Shown here one piece after another: positions 35,545 to 45,121 of a stretch of 64,000 bases of DNA. The position numbers were made by a program, and so were the translations under genes. This DNA is from Burkholderiaceae bacterium (GTDB lineage: Bacteria; Pseudomonadota; Gammaproteobacteria; Burkholderiales; Burkholderiaceae_C). The notes beneath the pieces were generated by a model that saw nothing but the letters and a program-made list of their open reading frames with translations, ran no database searches and was not told the origin of the DNA. Each line of letters starts with the position of its first letter. Within the stretch, counting starts at the first letter, position 1. The stretch covers positions 127,322-191,321 of the forward strand of contig CAKKRJ010000002.1 of NCBI GenBank assembly GCA_919902775.1, given 5' to 3'.

Positions 35545-36528
35545 ATGAAAACAAGCAAACGTTTGGCCATTCAGGCCCTGGCCATCGCGGCCTTGGGCGC
35601 GAGCGCCCTGGGCCAAGCCTGGGCCCAGGCCGACTACCCGAGCAAACCGATCAAGCTGATCGTGGCTTTCCCGCCCGGTGGCACCAGCGACGTCATGGGC
35701 CGCCTGATGGCCGAAGAACTGGGCAAGGTGCTCAAGCAGCCGGTGGTGGTGGAAAACATCGGCGGTGCGGGTGGCGTGGTGGGCACCGACCGCGCCGTCA
35801 AGCTGCCGGCCGATGGCTACACCATCATCCAGACCGGGGTGGGCCAGAACGCCGTGGCGCACGGCCTGGACCCCAACCTCAAATACAACTCGCTGACCGA
35901 TTTCATCCACCTCACGCAAGTGCATTCGGGCCCCAATGTGCTCTTGGTGCACCCTTCTTTGCCGTTCAAGACGGTGAAAGATCTGGTTGACCACGCCAAA
36001 AAGAACCCGGGCAAGCTCGACTATGGCTTCACCCACGCGGCCTCGGGCCACATGGCCATGGAATTGTTCAAGCAGACCACCGGCGTCTTCTTGACTGGCA
36101 TTCCTTATCGTGGCGGTGGCCCCATGCTGAACGATTTGCTGGCCGGCACCGTGCCCATGGTCTTTTTGAACCAGGACGTGGCCCTGCCCCACATCAAGGC
36201 GGGCAAGTTGCGCGCCCTGGCCGTGACCAGCAAGGAACGCAATGCGCTCTACCCCGATGTGCCGACCATTGCCGAATCCGGTTACGCGGGTTTTGAAGCC
36301 CTGTCCTGGTCGGGCCTGTCGGTGGCCAAGGGCACACCCCAGCCCATCGTCGACAAATTGGAAGCCGCCATGGCCCAGGCCATGCAGTCGGCGCATTTCC
36401 GCCAACGCCTGACCTCGACCGGCTTTGTGATCCCCGCGTTGGGCAGCAAGCCCTACACCAGCTTCGTCAAGTCGGAGCTGGACCAGTGGACCCGCGTCAT
36501 CAAGACGGCCGGCATCAAGCCGCAGTGA
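35545..36528 (+). CDS. Bug/TctC-type periplasmic binding protein
   Basis: A 327-residue tripartite tricarboxylate transporter receptor. Signal peptide about 1-30 (ends LGQAWAQA), mature start DYPSKPIKLIVAFPPGGTSDVMGR, the classic Bug motif, then ENIGGAGGVVGTDR and PGKLDYGFTHAASGHMA. Bug proteins are greatly expanded in Burkholderiales and often lie away from tctAB membrane genes, as here. It is 12 bases before the talarate/galactarate dehydratase-like gene, so a sugar acid ligand is likely. Preceded by GAGGAGA. Confidence 0.93.
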   Translation: MKTSKRLAIQALAIAALGASALGQAWAQADYPSKPIKLIVAFPPGGTSDVMGRLMAEELGKVLKQPVVVENIGGAGGVVGTDRAVKLPADGYTIIQTGVGQNAVAHGLDPNLKYNSLTDFIHLTQVHSGPNVLLVHPSLPFKTVKDLVDHAKKNPGKLDYGFTHAASGHMAMELFKQTTGVFLTGIPYRGGGPMLNDLLAGTVPMVFLNQDVALPHIKAGKLRALAVTSKERNALYPDVPTIAESGYAGFEALSWSGLSVAKGTPQPIVDKLEAAMAQAMQSAHFRQRLTSTGFVIPALGSKPYTSFVKSELDQWTRVIKTAGIKPQ

Positions 36529-36540
36529 GGACCAGCGAAC

Positions 36541-37662
36541 ATGCCTGATGCCATCACCTGGCTGCGCGTGAGCGCCTGCACCTTGCCGCTGGCCAACCCG
36601 ATCAGCGACGCCAAGGTGCTGACCGGCCGCCAAAAGCCGATGACCGAAATCGCCCTCTTGTTCGTTGAGATCAAGACGAAAGACGGCGCCGAGGGTCTGG
36701 GCTTCAGCTATGCCAAACGCGCGGGCGGGCCGGGTCAGTTCGCACATGCCCAAGAGATCGCGCCGGTGCTGCTTGGTGAAGACCCGAACGACATCGCCAA
36801 GCTCTGGGACAAGCTGTGCTGGGCCGGTGCTTCGGTCGGGCGCAGCGGCCTGTCGGTGCAGGCGATAGGCGCTTTCGATGTGGCGCTGTGGGACATGAAG
36901 GCCAAGCGTGCAGGATTGTCCCTGGCCAAGTTGCTGGGCACGCACAGGGACAGCGTGCGCTGCTACAACACCTCGGGCGGTTTTCTGCACACGCCGCTGG
37001 ATCAGTTGCTGGTCAACGCCTCGGCCTCGGTGGCCAAGGGCATTGGCGGCATCAAGCTCAAGGTCGGTCAGCCCGATGGCGAGAAGGACATCGAACGCGT
37101 GAGCGCAGTGCGCCAGCACCTGGGCGAGCGCTTTCCGATCATGGTTGACGCCAACCAGCAGTGGGACCGGCCGACGGCGCAGCGCATGTGCCGCCGCCTG
37201 GAGCCCATGAACCTGGTCTGGATCGAGGAGCCGCTGGACGCCTACGACCACGAAGGCCATGCCGCGCTGGCCGCGCAGTTCGACACCCCGATCGCCACCG
37301 GCGAGATGCTGACCAGCGTGCAAGAGCACTGGGACCTGATTCGCCACCGCGCCGCCGATTACCTGATGCCCGACGGCCCGCGTGTGGGCGGCATCACGCC
37401 CTTCCTCAAGATCGCGCAACTGGCCGAACATGCGGGCCTCATGCTGGCCCCGCACTTTGCGATGGAGCTGCACATCCACCTGGCCGCCACCTACAAGACC
37501 GAGCCCTGGGTTGAGCACTTTGAATGGTTGGAGCCGCTGTTCAACGAGCGCATCGCCATCCAGGATGGCCGCATGCTGGTGCCGACTTTGCCCGGCCTGG
37601 GGGTGTCGCTGAGCGAGCAAGCCCGCCGCTGGACCACGGCCAGCTTCGAGGCCTCGGCATGA
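36541..37662 (+). CDS. Enolase-superfamily L-talarate/galactarate dehydratase-like enzyme
   Basis: A 373-residue mandelate racemase-group enzyme. Catalytic KxK is in GIKLKVGQPDG, metal ligands in IMVDANQQWD, VWIEEP and IATGEML, and the His base in APHFAMELHIHLA. The N-terminal capping domain has the 20s loop around TLPLANPISDAKVLTG, similar to talarate/galactarate dehydratases. It gives the operon a third enolase-type dehydratase beside GarD, suggesting several aldarate stereoisomers are used. Substrate not determinable from sequence. Confidence 0.82.
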   Translation: MPDAITWLRVSACTLPLANPISDAKVLTGRQKPMTEIALLFVEIKTKDGAEGLGFSYAKRAGGPGQFAHAQEIAPVLLGEDPNDIAKLWDKLCWAGASVGRSGLSVQAIGAFDVALWDMKAKRAGLSLAKLLGTHRDSVRCYNTSGGFLHTPLDQLLVNASASVAKGIGGIKLKVGQPDGEKDIERVSAVRQHLGERFPIMVDANQQWDRPTAQRMCRRLEPMNLVWIEEPLDAYDHEGHAALAAQFDTPIATGEMLTSVQEHWDLIRHRAADYLMPDGPRVGGITPFLKIAQLAEHAGLMLAPHFAMELHIHLAATYKTEPWVEHFEWLEPLFNERIAIQDGRMLVPTLPGLGVSLSEQARRWTTASFEASA

Positions 37663-37688
37663 CCGATTTGTCACAGCGCTCGGTTGTT

Positions 37689-37718
37689 TGTGGGAGGACG
37701 CCCCTGCGGCCGAAGCTT
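37689..37718. repeat. Family A REP-like single unit
   Basis: One unit, TGTGGGAGGACGCCCCTGCG plus GGCCGAAGC, in the short spacer between two operon genes. Confidence 0.6.
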
Positions 37719-37745
37719 GTTTTTTTACGTTAACTTTTGAGTCAC

Positions 37746-39218
37746 ATGTCTTCACTTCAATCTTTCAATGCCCGCACGGGCCAAGCCACTGGCGCGGCGC
37801 TGCCGGCCACCACCAGCGCCGAACTCCACAGCGCCATCGACCAAGCCGCCGAGGCTTTTGATGGCTGGCAAGCCAGCGACGGCGCCACGCGCGCCAACTT
37901 GCTGAACGCCTTGGCCACAGCGCTCGAACAAGACCGCGAGAAACTGCTCGAGTTGGCCGACACCGAAACCGGCCTGGGCCTGCCACGCCTGAACGGCGAG
38001 TTGGACCGCACCGCCTTCCAACTGCGCCGCTTTGCCAGCATCGCGCAAAGCGGTGGTGCGTTTGCGTTCACCGATGACCCGGCCGTGGCGGGCGCGCCGC
38101 CAGCAGGCCATCCGGCCATGATGCGCGTGCGCGTGCCGCTGGGCCCTGTCGCCATGTTCTCGGCCAGCAACTTCCCGTTCGCGTTTTCGGTGCTGGGTGG
38201 TGACACTGCCTCGGCCCTGGCCGCCGGTTGCAGCGTGGTGGTCAAGGCCCACTCGGGGCATTTGCACACCTCGGCCCGCGTGCACCAGTTGGCGCGCCAA
38301 ACCCTCGCTGCGCTGGGCTTGCATGCAGGCCTGATCCAGATGGTGCAAGGCGCGGGCAACCAGGTGGGCGTGGCGCTGATCCAGCATCCCAAAATTTCTG
38401 CCGGCGCTTTCACGGGCTCCACCCGTGGTGGATCGGCCCTGCGCGATGCGGCACGTGCCCGTCCGCGTCCGATCCCGTTTTACGGTGAGCTGGGCTCCAT
38501 CAACCCGGTGATCGCCACCGCCGAGGCTTTGCAAAAAGGCGGCGACGCTTTGGTGCAAACCTTGGCCGGTTCCATCACCCTGGGTTGTGGCCAGTTTTGC
38601 ACCAACCCCGGTTTGCTGGTCTTGCAGCGCAGTCCCGAAAGCCAGGCCTTTGTGGCGGCACTGACCGAAGCCCTTAAGGCCATCCAGCCGCACGCCATGC
38701 TGACCCGTGGCATGCGCGAAGCGCTGGATGCGGGCACCGCCAAGCAGTTGGCCGCCGGTGCCAAAGCCTTGTTGCACAACCCCGTGGCCGACATCTGCCC
38801 CAAGCCTTTCCTGGCCGAAGTCGATGCCGCCACCTTCATGACCGAGCACCAGCTGCAAGAAGAAGTGTTTGGCCCGGCCAGCCTGATCGTCTGGACCGAT
38901 TCGGTGCAACAAACCTTGCAGGTGCTGCAGACCGTGGGCGGCACGCTGACTGTGACTTTCTGGGGCGCTGAGCAAGACACGCCCGAAGTGCGCCGGCTGG
39001 TGCGCGGCGCGACCGCGATTGCGGGCCGTGTGCTGTTTGCCGGTGTGCCCACGGGTGTGGCGGTCACCGCCGCGCAGCAGCACGGCGGTCCCTGGCCCTC
39101 GTCCACCGAGCCCATGACCACATCGGTGGGCGATGCCGCGATAGACCGTTTCTTGCGCCCCGTTTCGCTGCAGGACATGCCGGCCTGGCTGGTGCAGCGT
39201 CAGGGCCGTCCTTGCTGA
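37746..39218 (+). CDS. Alpha-ketoglutarate semialdehyde dehydrogenase (2,5-dioxovalerate dehydrogenase)
   Basis: A 490-residue NAD(P)-dependent aldehyde dehydrogenase. It has the [30 protein letters not shown] cofactor region, catalytic Glu in [10 protein letters not shown] and nucleophilic Cys in [10 protein letters not shown]. This sequence style ([13 protein letters not shown]) is that of 2,5-dioxovalerate dehydrogenases. The start at 37746 is the first ATG; the frame opens three codons earlier with TTG. It finishes the pathway by making alpha-ketoglutarate from the KdgD product. It overlaps nothing; gudD starts 14 bases later. Confidence 0.9.
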   Translation: MSSLQSFNARTGQATGAALPATTSAELHSAIDQAAEAFDGWQASDGATRANLLNALATALEQDREKLLELADTETGLGLPRLNGELDRTAFQLRRFASIAQSGGAFAFTDDPAVAGAPPAGHPAMMRVRVPLGPVAMFSASNFPFAFSVLGGDTASALAAGCSVVVKAHSGHLHTSARVHQLARQTLAALGLHAGLIQMVQGAGNQVGVALIQHPKISAGAFTGSTRGGSALRDAARARPRPIPFYGELGSINPVIATAEALQKGGDALVQTLAGSITLGCGQFCTNPGLLVLQRSPESQAFVAALTEALKAIQPHAMLTRGMREALDAGTAKQLAAGAKALLHNPVADICPKPFLAEVDAATFMTEHQLQEEVFGPASLIVWTDSVQQTLQVLQTVGGTLTVTFWGAEQDTPEVRRLVRGATAIAGRVLFAGVPTGVAVTAAQQHGGPWPSSTEPMTTSVGDAAIDRFLRPVSLQDMPAWLVQRQGRPC

Positions 39219-39232
39219 AAAGAAAGACCACC

Positions 39233-40567
39233 ATGACTTCACACGCGACACCCGTCGTCACCGCCATGCGCGTCATCCCCGTGGCCGGGCGTGACGGCAT
39301 GCTGCTCAACCTGAGCGGCGCACACGCGCCGTTTTTTACCCGCAACCTGCTGGTGCTGACCGACAGCCTGGGCCACACCGGCGTGGGCGAAGTGCCCGGC
39401 GGCGAAACCATCCGGAAAACCCTGGAAGACGCCCGTGAACTGGTCATTGGCCAAGCACTGGGCAACCACCTGGCCGTGTTGCAGCGCATGCAGCAAAGCT
39501 TTGCCGACCGCGACGCGGGCGGGCGCGGCCTGCAGACCTTTGATTTGCGCACCACGGTGCACGCGGTGACGGCGGTGGAGTCGGCCTTGCTCGATTTGCT
39601 GGGCCAGTTCCTGAACGTGCCCGTGGCCGCCTTGTTGGGCGAAGGCCAGCAGCGCGACGCGGTGGAGATGCTGGGCTATTTGTTTTATGTGGGTGACCGC
39701 CAGAAAACCGACTTGCCTTACGCGAGCGAACCCGATGCCGACAACGCCTGGTTTCGCGTGCGCCACGACGAGGCCATGACGCCCGAAGCCATCGTGCGCC
39801 TGGCCGAAGCGGCCTACGAACGCTACGGCTTTAACGACTTCAAGCTCAAGGGCGGCGTGCTGCGCGGCGAGGAAGAAGTTGACGCGATCCGCGCGCTGCA
39901 CGAGCGCTTTCCACAAGCGCGCATCACGCTCGACCCGAACGGCGGCTGGTCGTTGAAAGAAGCGATCCGACTGATGCGCGACATGCACGGCGTGGTGGCT
40001 TATGCCGAAGACCCCTGCGGCGCCGAGCAGGGCTTCAGTGGCCGCGAGGTGATGGCCGAGTTCCGCCGTGCCACCGGCTTGCCCACCGCCACCAACATGG
40101 TGGCGACCGACTGGCGCCAGATGGTGCATGCGCTCTCGCTGCAAAGCGTGGACATTCCGTTGGCCGACCCGCATTTCTGGACCATGGCCGGCAGCGTGCG
40201 CGTGGCGCAGACCTGCCGCGACTGGGGCCTGACCTGGGGCTCGCATTCCAACAACCACTTTGACGTGTCATTGGCCATGTTCACCCATGTGGCCGCTGCT
40301 GCGCCGGGCAAGGTCACGGCCATCGACACCCACTGGATCTGGCAAGACGGCCAGGGCCTGACCCAAGAGCCGCTGCAGATCGTCGGCGGCCTGGTGCAGG
40401 TGCCCAAGAAGCCGGGTCTGGGCATCGCGTTGGACATGGTCAAAGTGGAAGCCGCACACCAGCTGTACCTGCAGCACGGCCTGGGCGCGCGCAACGACGC
40501 GCAGGCCATGCAGTACCTGATCCCCGGCTGGACATTCGACAACAAGCGGCCTTGCATGGTGCGCTGA
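39233..40567 (+). CDS. gudD: Glucarate dehydratase
   Basis: A 444-residue enolase-superfamily enzyme converting D-glucarate to 5-dehydro-4-deoxyglucarate. The N-terminus [30 protein letters not shown] is diagnostic of GudD, as are [10 protein letters not shown], the KxK in DFKLKGGV, the metal site ITLDPNGGW and YAEDPCG, and the His region [14 protein letters not shown]. Start at 39233 (MTSHATPVV). Last gene of the aldarate operon, with REP repeats after it. Confidence 0.94.
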   Translation: MTSHATPVVTAMRVIPVAGRDGMLLNLSGAHAPFFTRNLLVLTDSLGHTGVGEVPGGETIRKTLEDARELVIGQALGNHLAVLQRMQQSFADRDAGGRGLQTFDLRTTVHAVTAVESALLDLLGQFLNVPVAALLGEGQQRDAVEMLGYLFYVGDRQKTDLPYASEPDADNAWFRVRHDEAMTPEAIVRLAEAAYERYGFNDFKLKGGVLRGEEEVDAIRALHERFPQARITLDPNGGWSLKEAIRLMRDMHGVVAYAEDPCGAEQGFSGREVMAEFRRATGLPTATNMVATDWRQMVHALSLQSVDIPLADPHFWTMAGSVRVAQTCRDWGLTWGSHSNNHFDVSLAMFTHVAAAAPGKVTAIDTHWIWQDGQGLTQEPLQIVGGLVQVPKKPGLGIALDMVKVEAAHQLYLQHGLGARNDAQAMQYLIPGWTFDNKRPCMVR

Positions 40568-40570
40568 ACA

Positions 40571-40665
40571 GCCTTCGCCCGCAGGGGCGGCCTCCCACAA
40601 AAGTCAAAGGCCTTGTGGGAGGCAAGAACCCTGTGGGAGCGCGCCTGCGCGCGAATGCGCTTGGC
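40571..40665. repeat. Family A REP-like cluster
   Basis: Three palindromic units (CCGCAGGGGCGGCCTCCCAC, a degenerate GTGGGAGGCAAG unit, and GTGGGAGCGCGCCTGCGCGC) between gudD and the convergent flavoprotein gene. No other terminator is visible here. Confidence 0.7.
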
Positions 40666-40685
40666 GTCGCTCACCGACTTGCCTC

Positions 40686-42110
40686 TCAAGCAAAGCTGTC
40701 GCCCATGAGGGTGTTGAACCAGGTGTTCATCTGCCGGAAGTTGCCATTCGAAATGCTGGCCGCCTCCGTGGCCCTGGCGTTGGCGGTGAGCCCACCATTG
40801 GCCGCCACCACCATCTTGCGGGTGACGGGGTCGTATTGGTAGACCGCTGTGAGCCAGGACGCGGTGGACGCCGTGATGGGTGAATAGCAGGCGGAGTTGG
40901 CCACCGGCGCGCTGTCGGGCTGCAGGCCGCCGAGGATGCGCAGGATGGCATCGGCGCAGATTTTGGCTTCCTGGTTGGCCACATGGCCGGCTTTGGGCAA
41001 GCCACAGCTGGCGGCATCGCCGATCACATGCACAGCGGCCGCGGCCGTGGATTCATAGCTGAGCACATCCACCACGCACCAGCGGCCATCGGGCGCGCCG
41101 TTGGACACGCTGTTGTTCAAACCGGCGTTCGCCAGCCAGAGCCCGCTGGCACTGCCAGCGGCGCGCTGCGGTGGGATCGGGTTGACCACATGCGCGTTGA
41201 TGCTCACGCTGGCACCCAGCTGATCGCTGTAGCGCACGACCTTGGTGCTGGCGTTGATCTGGATGTTGCTGACCCCTGGTCGGTAATCGATGACCCCCGC
41301 GTGGAGGGTGCTGAAGGCATAGGTGAAGCTGTCCACTTCCGCCTGAATCGAGGCGTTCTCGTCCAGCACGATCACCTTGGAGGCGGCGCCCTTATAGGTC
41401 TTCAGGAAATCGGCCACCAGGCAGGCGCGCTCGTAAGGGCCGGGCGGGCAGCGGTAGGGCGCTTTGGGGATGGTCATCACAAAGAAGCCGTTGTTCGGAA
41501 TCGCGGCCAACTGGGTGCGCAGCAACTCGGTCTGCGGACCGGCCCGCCAGGCATGCGGGGTGTTGTTTTCGTAGTCCGTCTGCGTCAGGCCATAGGCATC
41601 CATGAAGTCAATGCCGGGCGCCACGATCAGGCGGTCATAGGCCAAGGTGCTGCCATCCGAGAGGGCCAGCGACTTGGCGCTGGTGTTGAGGCTCTGGACC
41701 CTGGCTTGCTTGACCACCACGCCGTATTTGCTGGCCACGCTGCTGTAGCCGTAGGCCAGGCTGCTGACCGTTCGGCTGTTGTTGAGCACCAGATTGCTCA
41801 TGATGTTGGAGGTGTAGGTGAGGCTGGGTTCGACCAGGGTGACCTGGACGCCCGTGCCGCCCCACAGGCGCAGGTATTTGGCCGCCGTCACCCCCGCCAT
41901 GCCGCCGCCCACGACGACGATGCGGCCCGTCAAGCCCGTGTTGGCCGGCGCATAAGTGGTGTTGTCGCCGGTGGCGTATTTGTGATCGTCGTCGTAGTCA
42001 TCGTGGCTGTCGTCATCCGTGTGACCGAGGATGGGGATGATGCCGGTGGACATGGCGGCGGCGGCCAGCATCAGCATTTTGCGGCGAGAGGGCGTGTGCT
42101 TGGTGTTCAT
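40686..42110 (-). CDS. Flavocytochrome c sulfide dehydrogenase-type flavoprotein (FccB-like), Tat-exported
   Basis: A 474-residue periplasmic FAD protein. A twin-arginine signal SRRKMLML (about 8-15) is followed by an acidic His/Asp-rich stretch (residues 30-49) and the FAD motif RIVVVGGGMAGVTAAKYL. The FccB hallmark YRCPPGPYERAC and the late ACYSPI cysteine are present; in FccB two such cysteines form the redox disulfide next to FAD. The GDAASCGLPKAGHVANQEAK segment is also typical. A GAGGAAC ribosome-binding site supports 42110. It lies 17 bases after the cytochrome c gene. Sulfide or another sulfur compound as donor is inferred from family. Confidence 0.85.
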   Translation of the reverse strand: MNTKHTPSRRKMLMLAAAAMSTGIIPILGHTDDDSHDDYDDDHKYATGDNTTYAPANTGLTGRIVVVGGGMAGVTAAKYLRLWGGTGVQVTLVEPSLTYTSNIMSNLVLNNSRTVSSLAYGYSSVASKYGVVVKQARVQSLNTSAKSLALSDGSTLAYDRLIVAPGIDFMDAYGLTQTDYENNTPHAWRAGPQTELLRTQLAAIPNNGFFVMTIPKAPYRCPPGPYERACLVADFLKTYKGAASKVIVLDENASIQAEVDSFTYAFSTLHAGVIDYRPGVSNIQINASTKVVRYSDQLGASVSINAHVVNPIPPQRAAGSASGLWLANAGLNNSVSNGAPDGRWCVVDVLSYESTAAAAVHVIGDAASCGLPKAGHVANQEAKICADAILRILGGLQPDSAPVANSACYSPITASTASWLTAVYQYDPVTRKMVVAANGGLTANARATEAASISNGNFRQMNTWFNTLMGDSFA

Positions 42111-42127
42111 GTCGGGTTCCTCTGTGA

Positions 42128-43351
42128 TCACTGTTGCTGCAGGTAGGCGATGATGGCGTCGAGCTGGGCGCTGGTGTAACCCTGCGCATGGGCCGTCATG
42201 ATGGAGCTGTTGGCGGCGCGGCCCAGGTACTCCCTGATTTCCGCCGCTTCGTGGCCTTGAATGGCCTCAAAACCACCCTTGCCCCCTGTGCCATGGCACT
42301 GGAAACAGTTGGAGGCCAGCAGCCGACCTGCGCTGCTGGCTGGCTGGGTGCGTGTGGTGACCGTGCTGCCCGTGAGGGTTCGAATCGTGTTCACCGCCGC
42401 AGTGCTGTCGCTGTTTAGGGTCAGCTCGTGGTAGGGGCGCGAAGTGGTTTTTCCGTGCTCTTCATCGAGCTTGTCTGCCGCAGCAGACAGGCTGTAGTTG
42501 TGGTCAGACTCCATGCGTGTGCGCACTTCGTCCATGGCCCGCAAGGCGGCTTTGGCACCATCGTGCCCGGCAGAATCGAGCCCGGTTCTGACGGACTGGC
42601 TCACGGCGGTTGCCAGGGCTTGTGCGGCGCTGGCGCTGCTCAGGTTCACGCTGGCCACCAGCTGGCCCACGTCCACCGCGCTGGTTTGAGCGCGGATGGC
42701 GCTGGCCAAGGCCCGAATCACCCGCTCTTGCGACTCGTGCGAGGACTCGCCCGTGGTCGCGTTCGCGCTGGCCAGCATCTGGATCGAGCGTTGCAACGTC
42801 ACCGCCGTGGTGTAAAGACCGGGCTGGCTGGCCATCGCCGCCACGGGGTCTGTGGCGAGTTGGTCCACATTCAGGCCCAGGGCATTGGCCACTTTCTGTT
42901 TGGCGCTGGCCACATCGTCCGCCTCGCCGTGCGCCACCATGGCGTCGACCAGCGTGGTCAATGGCGTCACCACCTGCCCTTGGCTGGCCGACTCCACCGG
43001 GGCTGTGAGCTTGCCCACGAAGGCAAAGCCGGTGTCTGAATCCACCCCCCCAGTGACGACCACCGACAGGCCCGTGATGCCGCCCGTCACGCTGCTGTAG
43101 TCCAGCGCGTAACGGCCGTTGAGGCCAGTGGTGGTGGCCGGCTCGCCCGTGTCCTGAACACCGTTCAGGTTCAGGTCCAGAAACACGGTGGCGCCTTGCA
43201 GATAGCCGTCAACGGCGACGCCGGTCAGCGTGTTGGCAGAAGCCAGTGGCCCCGACCCACCACCGCCGCCGCCGCAGGCGGACAGCAAGACGGCGCTCGC
43301 GGCCATGGCGAGCATGGACAATTTCTTCGGTTTCAATGGGCTGGATGGCAT
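42128..43351 (-). CDS. Multidomain cytochrome c lipoprotein, partner of the FccB-like flavoprotein
   Basis: A 407-residue lipoprotein: signal peptide ending LLSACGGGGGG (lipobox Cys about 24-25), a carboxypeptidase-regulatory/Ig-like beta domain (VDGYLQGATVFLDLNLNGVQDTGEPATTTGLNGRY), a long Ala-rich helical middle region, and a C-terminal cytochrome c domain with one heme site CFQCH (near residue 350) and a candidate distal ligand Met in SSIMTAHAQGY. Start at 43351 after AGGAGA. Ordinary FccA cytochromes are about 100-200 residues; the large N-terminal part is unusual. Probably accepts electrons from the downstream flavoprotein. Confidence 0.8.
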   Translation of the reverse strand: MPSSPLKPKKLSMLAMAASAVLLSACGGGGGGSGPLASANTLTGVAVDGYLQGATVFLDLNLNGVQDTGEPATTTGLNGRYALDYSSVTGGITGLSVVVTGGVDSDTGFAFVGKLTAPVESASQGQVVTPLTTLVDAMVAHGEADDVASAKQKVANALGLNVDQLATDPVAAMASQPGLYTTAVTLQRSIQMLASANATTGESSHESQERVIRALASAIRAQTSAVDVGQLVASVNLSSASAAQALATAVSQSVRTGLDSAGHDGAKAALRAMDEVRTRMESDHNYSLSAAADKLDEEHGKTTSRPYHELTLNSDSTAAVNTIRTLTGSTVTTRTQPASSAGRLLASNCFQCHGTGGKGGFEAIQGHEAAEIREYLGRAANSSIMTAHAQGYTSAQLDAIIAYLQQQ

Positions 43352-43437
43352 GGTGTTCTCCTGGTTGGGGTCTTCGGTTTTCAAGGTCTCCGGGTCAGCG
43401 CTGGTCGGTAGCGTTCACCTCTATGGTCAGCATCAAG

Positions 43438-43467
43438 CTGAATTCAACGTGAACGTTCAACATGAAC
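43438..43467. promoter_or_regulatory. Candidate response-regulator box upstream of the cytochrome/flavoprotein genes
   Basis: CTGAAT (43438), GTGAAC (43449) and ATGAAC (43462) are direct repeats, the first two with an 11-base period. The same arrangement occurs at 45122-45138. On the minus strand this reads TTCAx-N6-TTCAx, the layout used by OmpR/PmrA-class regulators. Candidate binding site for the two-component regulator at 45213. Confidence 0.45.
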
Positions 43468-43487
43468 AGTGCACATGTTGCGCATGC

Positions 43488-44153
43488 TCAAAGCACAGCC
43501 CACAGGCCAAAGCCAGAGGCGCACAGCAGCAGGGCGATGGCCAGGCCGGTGCGCGGGTGGGTGATCAGGTCCGGGCCAGGGCCCGCCACGCGCCCGCGCC
43601 AAATGGTCCAGGCCAAGTTGCTGCCCCGCAGGGCGCTGATCAGCAGCAGCAACCCCAGGTGCGAGAACACCAGCAGCAGCATGGCGTTGGCACTCAGCTC
43701 GTGCAGATCTTCCAGCAGTTCGCTGCTGCTGACATAGACCACGTGGCCACTCCACAGCATGGGGCCGGCCAGAAGGAGAAGGCCGGTGGTGGCCAGCAGC
43801 AGGGGAAAGTTCTGGGCGACCTTGCGGTGGGGGGACAACACCTCCTCCGCGCTGCGCAGCGAACGCCAATCTGCCCAGCCGTTTTTGAGTTTGTTTCCCA
43901 GCGAAGACCAGCGCACAGGGCGCGGGCCGAAAAAGCCGTAGAGCAGGCGAAAAACCAAGAGCACCACCATGCTGTAACCCAGGGCGGCATGGACTTGGAT
44001 GAAGCGCTCGCCCTCGCTGCTCAGGTAGGCACCGATGAAGCACAAGGCAAATGCCGCATGGAACAGGCGTGTGGGCGCGTCAAAGACCAGGCGTTGGCGC
44101 AGGGTGGGCATGGCAGGCTTTGAGGTGTGGGACGGATGGGTTGGCATTGGCAT
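43488..44153 (-). CDS. Cytochrome b (cytochrome b561/hydrogenase-type membrane subunit)
   Basis: A 221-residue membrane protein with about four to five helices and heme-ligand histidines in TRLFHAAFAL (about 32), VHAALGYSMVVLLVFRLLYGFFGPR (about 55), DLHELSANAML (about 149) and FSHLGLL (about 163). This is the bis-His cytochrome b pattern of proteins that accompany SHP and DHC. It would link the quinone pool or membrane to the periplasmic cytochromes. It is followed upstream by the diheme cytochrome gene on the same strand. Confidence 0.85.
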   Translation of the reverse strand: MPMPTHPSHTSKPAMPTLRQRLVFDAPTRLFHAAFALCFIGAYLSSEGERFIQVHAALGYSMVVLLVFRLLYGFFGPRPVRWSSLGNKLKNGWADWRSLRSAEEVLSPHRKVAQNFPLLLATTGLLLLAGPMLWSGHVVYVSSSELLEDLHELSANAMLLLVFSHLGLLLLISALRGSNLAWTIWRGRVAGPGPDLITHPRTGLAIALLLCASGFGLWAVL

Positions 44154-44189
44154 GGCTGGGTGGTGCTTCAGGTGGTTGCAGTGAGGGGC

Positions 44190-44660
44190 TCAGCGGGCGG
44201 GCGTGGGCAGGCGCAACTCGCGTTCGCCGAAACGGCCGTTTTCGGCCTGGGTGTGGCAGGCGCTGCATTGCGCGGGACTGCGCACACTGCTGTGGCGCCA
44301 GAGTTCGGGCCGGACCTCGCGGTGCTCGCGCACAAACCAGTCGGACAGGGTGATCCGGTCTTGCGGCGGTGCGTTGCGCACTTTTTTGTAGGTTCCGGCC
44401 TGGCTTTGCAGCCACTGCGTGATGGCTTGCACCTGGGTCGCGTCCAGGCTGGCGTCGCTGCCGTAATGCGTCCCCAGATGGGTCATGACGCGCTGCCAGG
44501 ATTCGGCGGGCAGCAGCGCCGGCGGGTAGGCGGTGTGACAGGCGGCGCATTCCTGCGTGTAAGCGGGCAGTGCCCGCTGGGGGCTCAGGTCGTGGCTGCC
44601 TGCGCAGGCCAAGGCGGTGCCCAGGCACAGGCCAAGGATGACGGTGGTTCGGAAGGTCAT
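44190..44660 (-). CDS. Diheme cytochrome c (DHC type)
   Basis: A 156-residue periplasmic cytochrome with signal peptide (about 1-20) and two heme-attachment sites, CAACH (about 38-42) and CSACH (about 132-136). The body has ESWQRVMTHLGTHYGSDASLD and an ITLSDWFVREHREV segment typical of the DHC family, the physiological partner of SHP. It lies 12 bases after the SHP-like gene. Role: electron transfer between the membrane cytochrome b and SHP. Confidence 0.9.
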   Translation of the reverse strand: MTFRTTVILGLCLGTALACAGSHDLSPQRALPAYTQECAACHTAYPPALLPAESWQRVMTHLGTHYGSDASLDATQVQAITQWLQSQAGTYKKVRNAPPQDRITLSDWFVREHREVRPELWRHSSVRSPAQCSACHTQAENGRFGERELRLPTPAR

Positions 44661-44672
44661 GGGGGTGCCTGC

Positions 44673-45074
44673 TCAAGATTTCAAACTGATCAGCCAGGCC
44701 AGCACATCGGCTTTTTCGGCGGCTTGGCATTCGCGGCCTACCACGTCCTGGCAATTGCGCCGAAACCATTTGTCGACGCGTGCTTGGTCGGTGAAACTTT
44801 TCGGGTTGAAGGCCGGGGCCAGCGGGAGCAATGACTTTCCGGTGCGGGCATGGCGCCCGGCTTGTGTGGGGGGCTCGCCGTGGCAACTGGCACAGGCCCA
44901 CTCGCCGCCATGTTTGTTGATGAAAAATTGCCGGCCGAGTTCGGCGTTGCCGCTGCGCCCTGCTTGGACAGCGAAACGTTCGAGCTGCGCGGCTGGCTGC
45001 GTGTCTGCGGCCAGGCAGGGGCTGGCGATGAGCAGCACCAGCAGCATGGGTGCCAGGCGCTTGTGCGCGTGCAT
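44673..45074 (-). CDS. SHP-type (sphaeroides heme protein, DUF1924) cytochrome c
   Basis: A 133-residue exported monoheme cytochrome: signal peptide about 1-23 (ends SPCLAA), heme site CASCH (about 58-62) in GGEWACASCHGEPPTQ, then TGKSLLPLAPAFNPKSFTDQARVDKWFRRNCQDVVGRECQ. SHP proteins bind O2 or NO using a labile Asn ligand and carry a disulfide; NC..C cysteines are visible near 105-114. Start at 45074 supported by a strong AAGGAGGT site. First gene of the SHP-DHC-cytochrome b run, divergent from the two-component genes. Confidence 0.88.
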   Translation of the reverse strand: MHAHKRLAPMLLVLLIASPCLAADTQPAAQLERFAVQAGRSGNAELGRQFFINKHGGEWACASCHGEPPTQAGRHARTGKSLLPLAPAFNPKSFTDQARVDKWFRRNCQDVVGRECQAAEKADVLAWLISLKS

Positions 45075-45121
45075 GGTGACCTCCTTCATGTCTTGGGTTT
45101 GGGGCAATGTAGACAAGGCAC

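Noticed and set aside
34816..37755. Long minus-strand open frame (about 980 codons) opposite garD, Bug and dehydratase genes
   Set aside because: Same pattern of antisense shadow coding with no recognisable domain.
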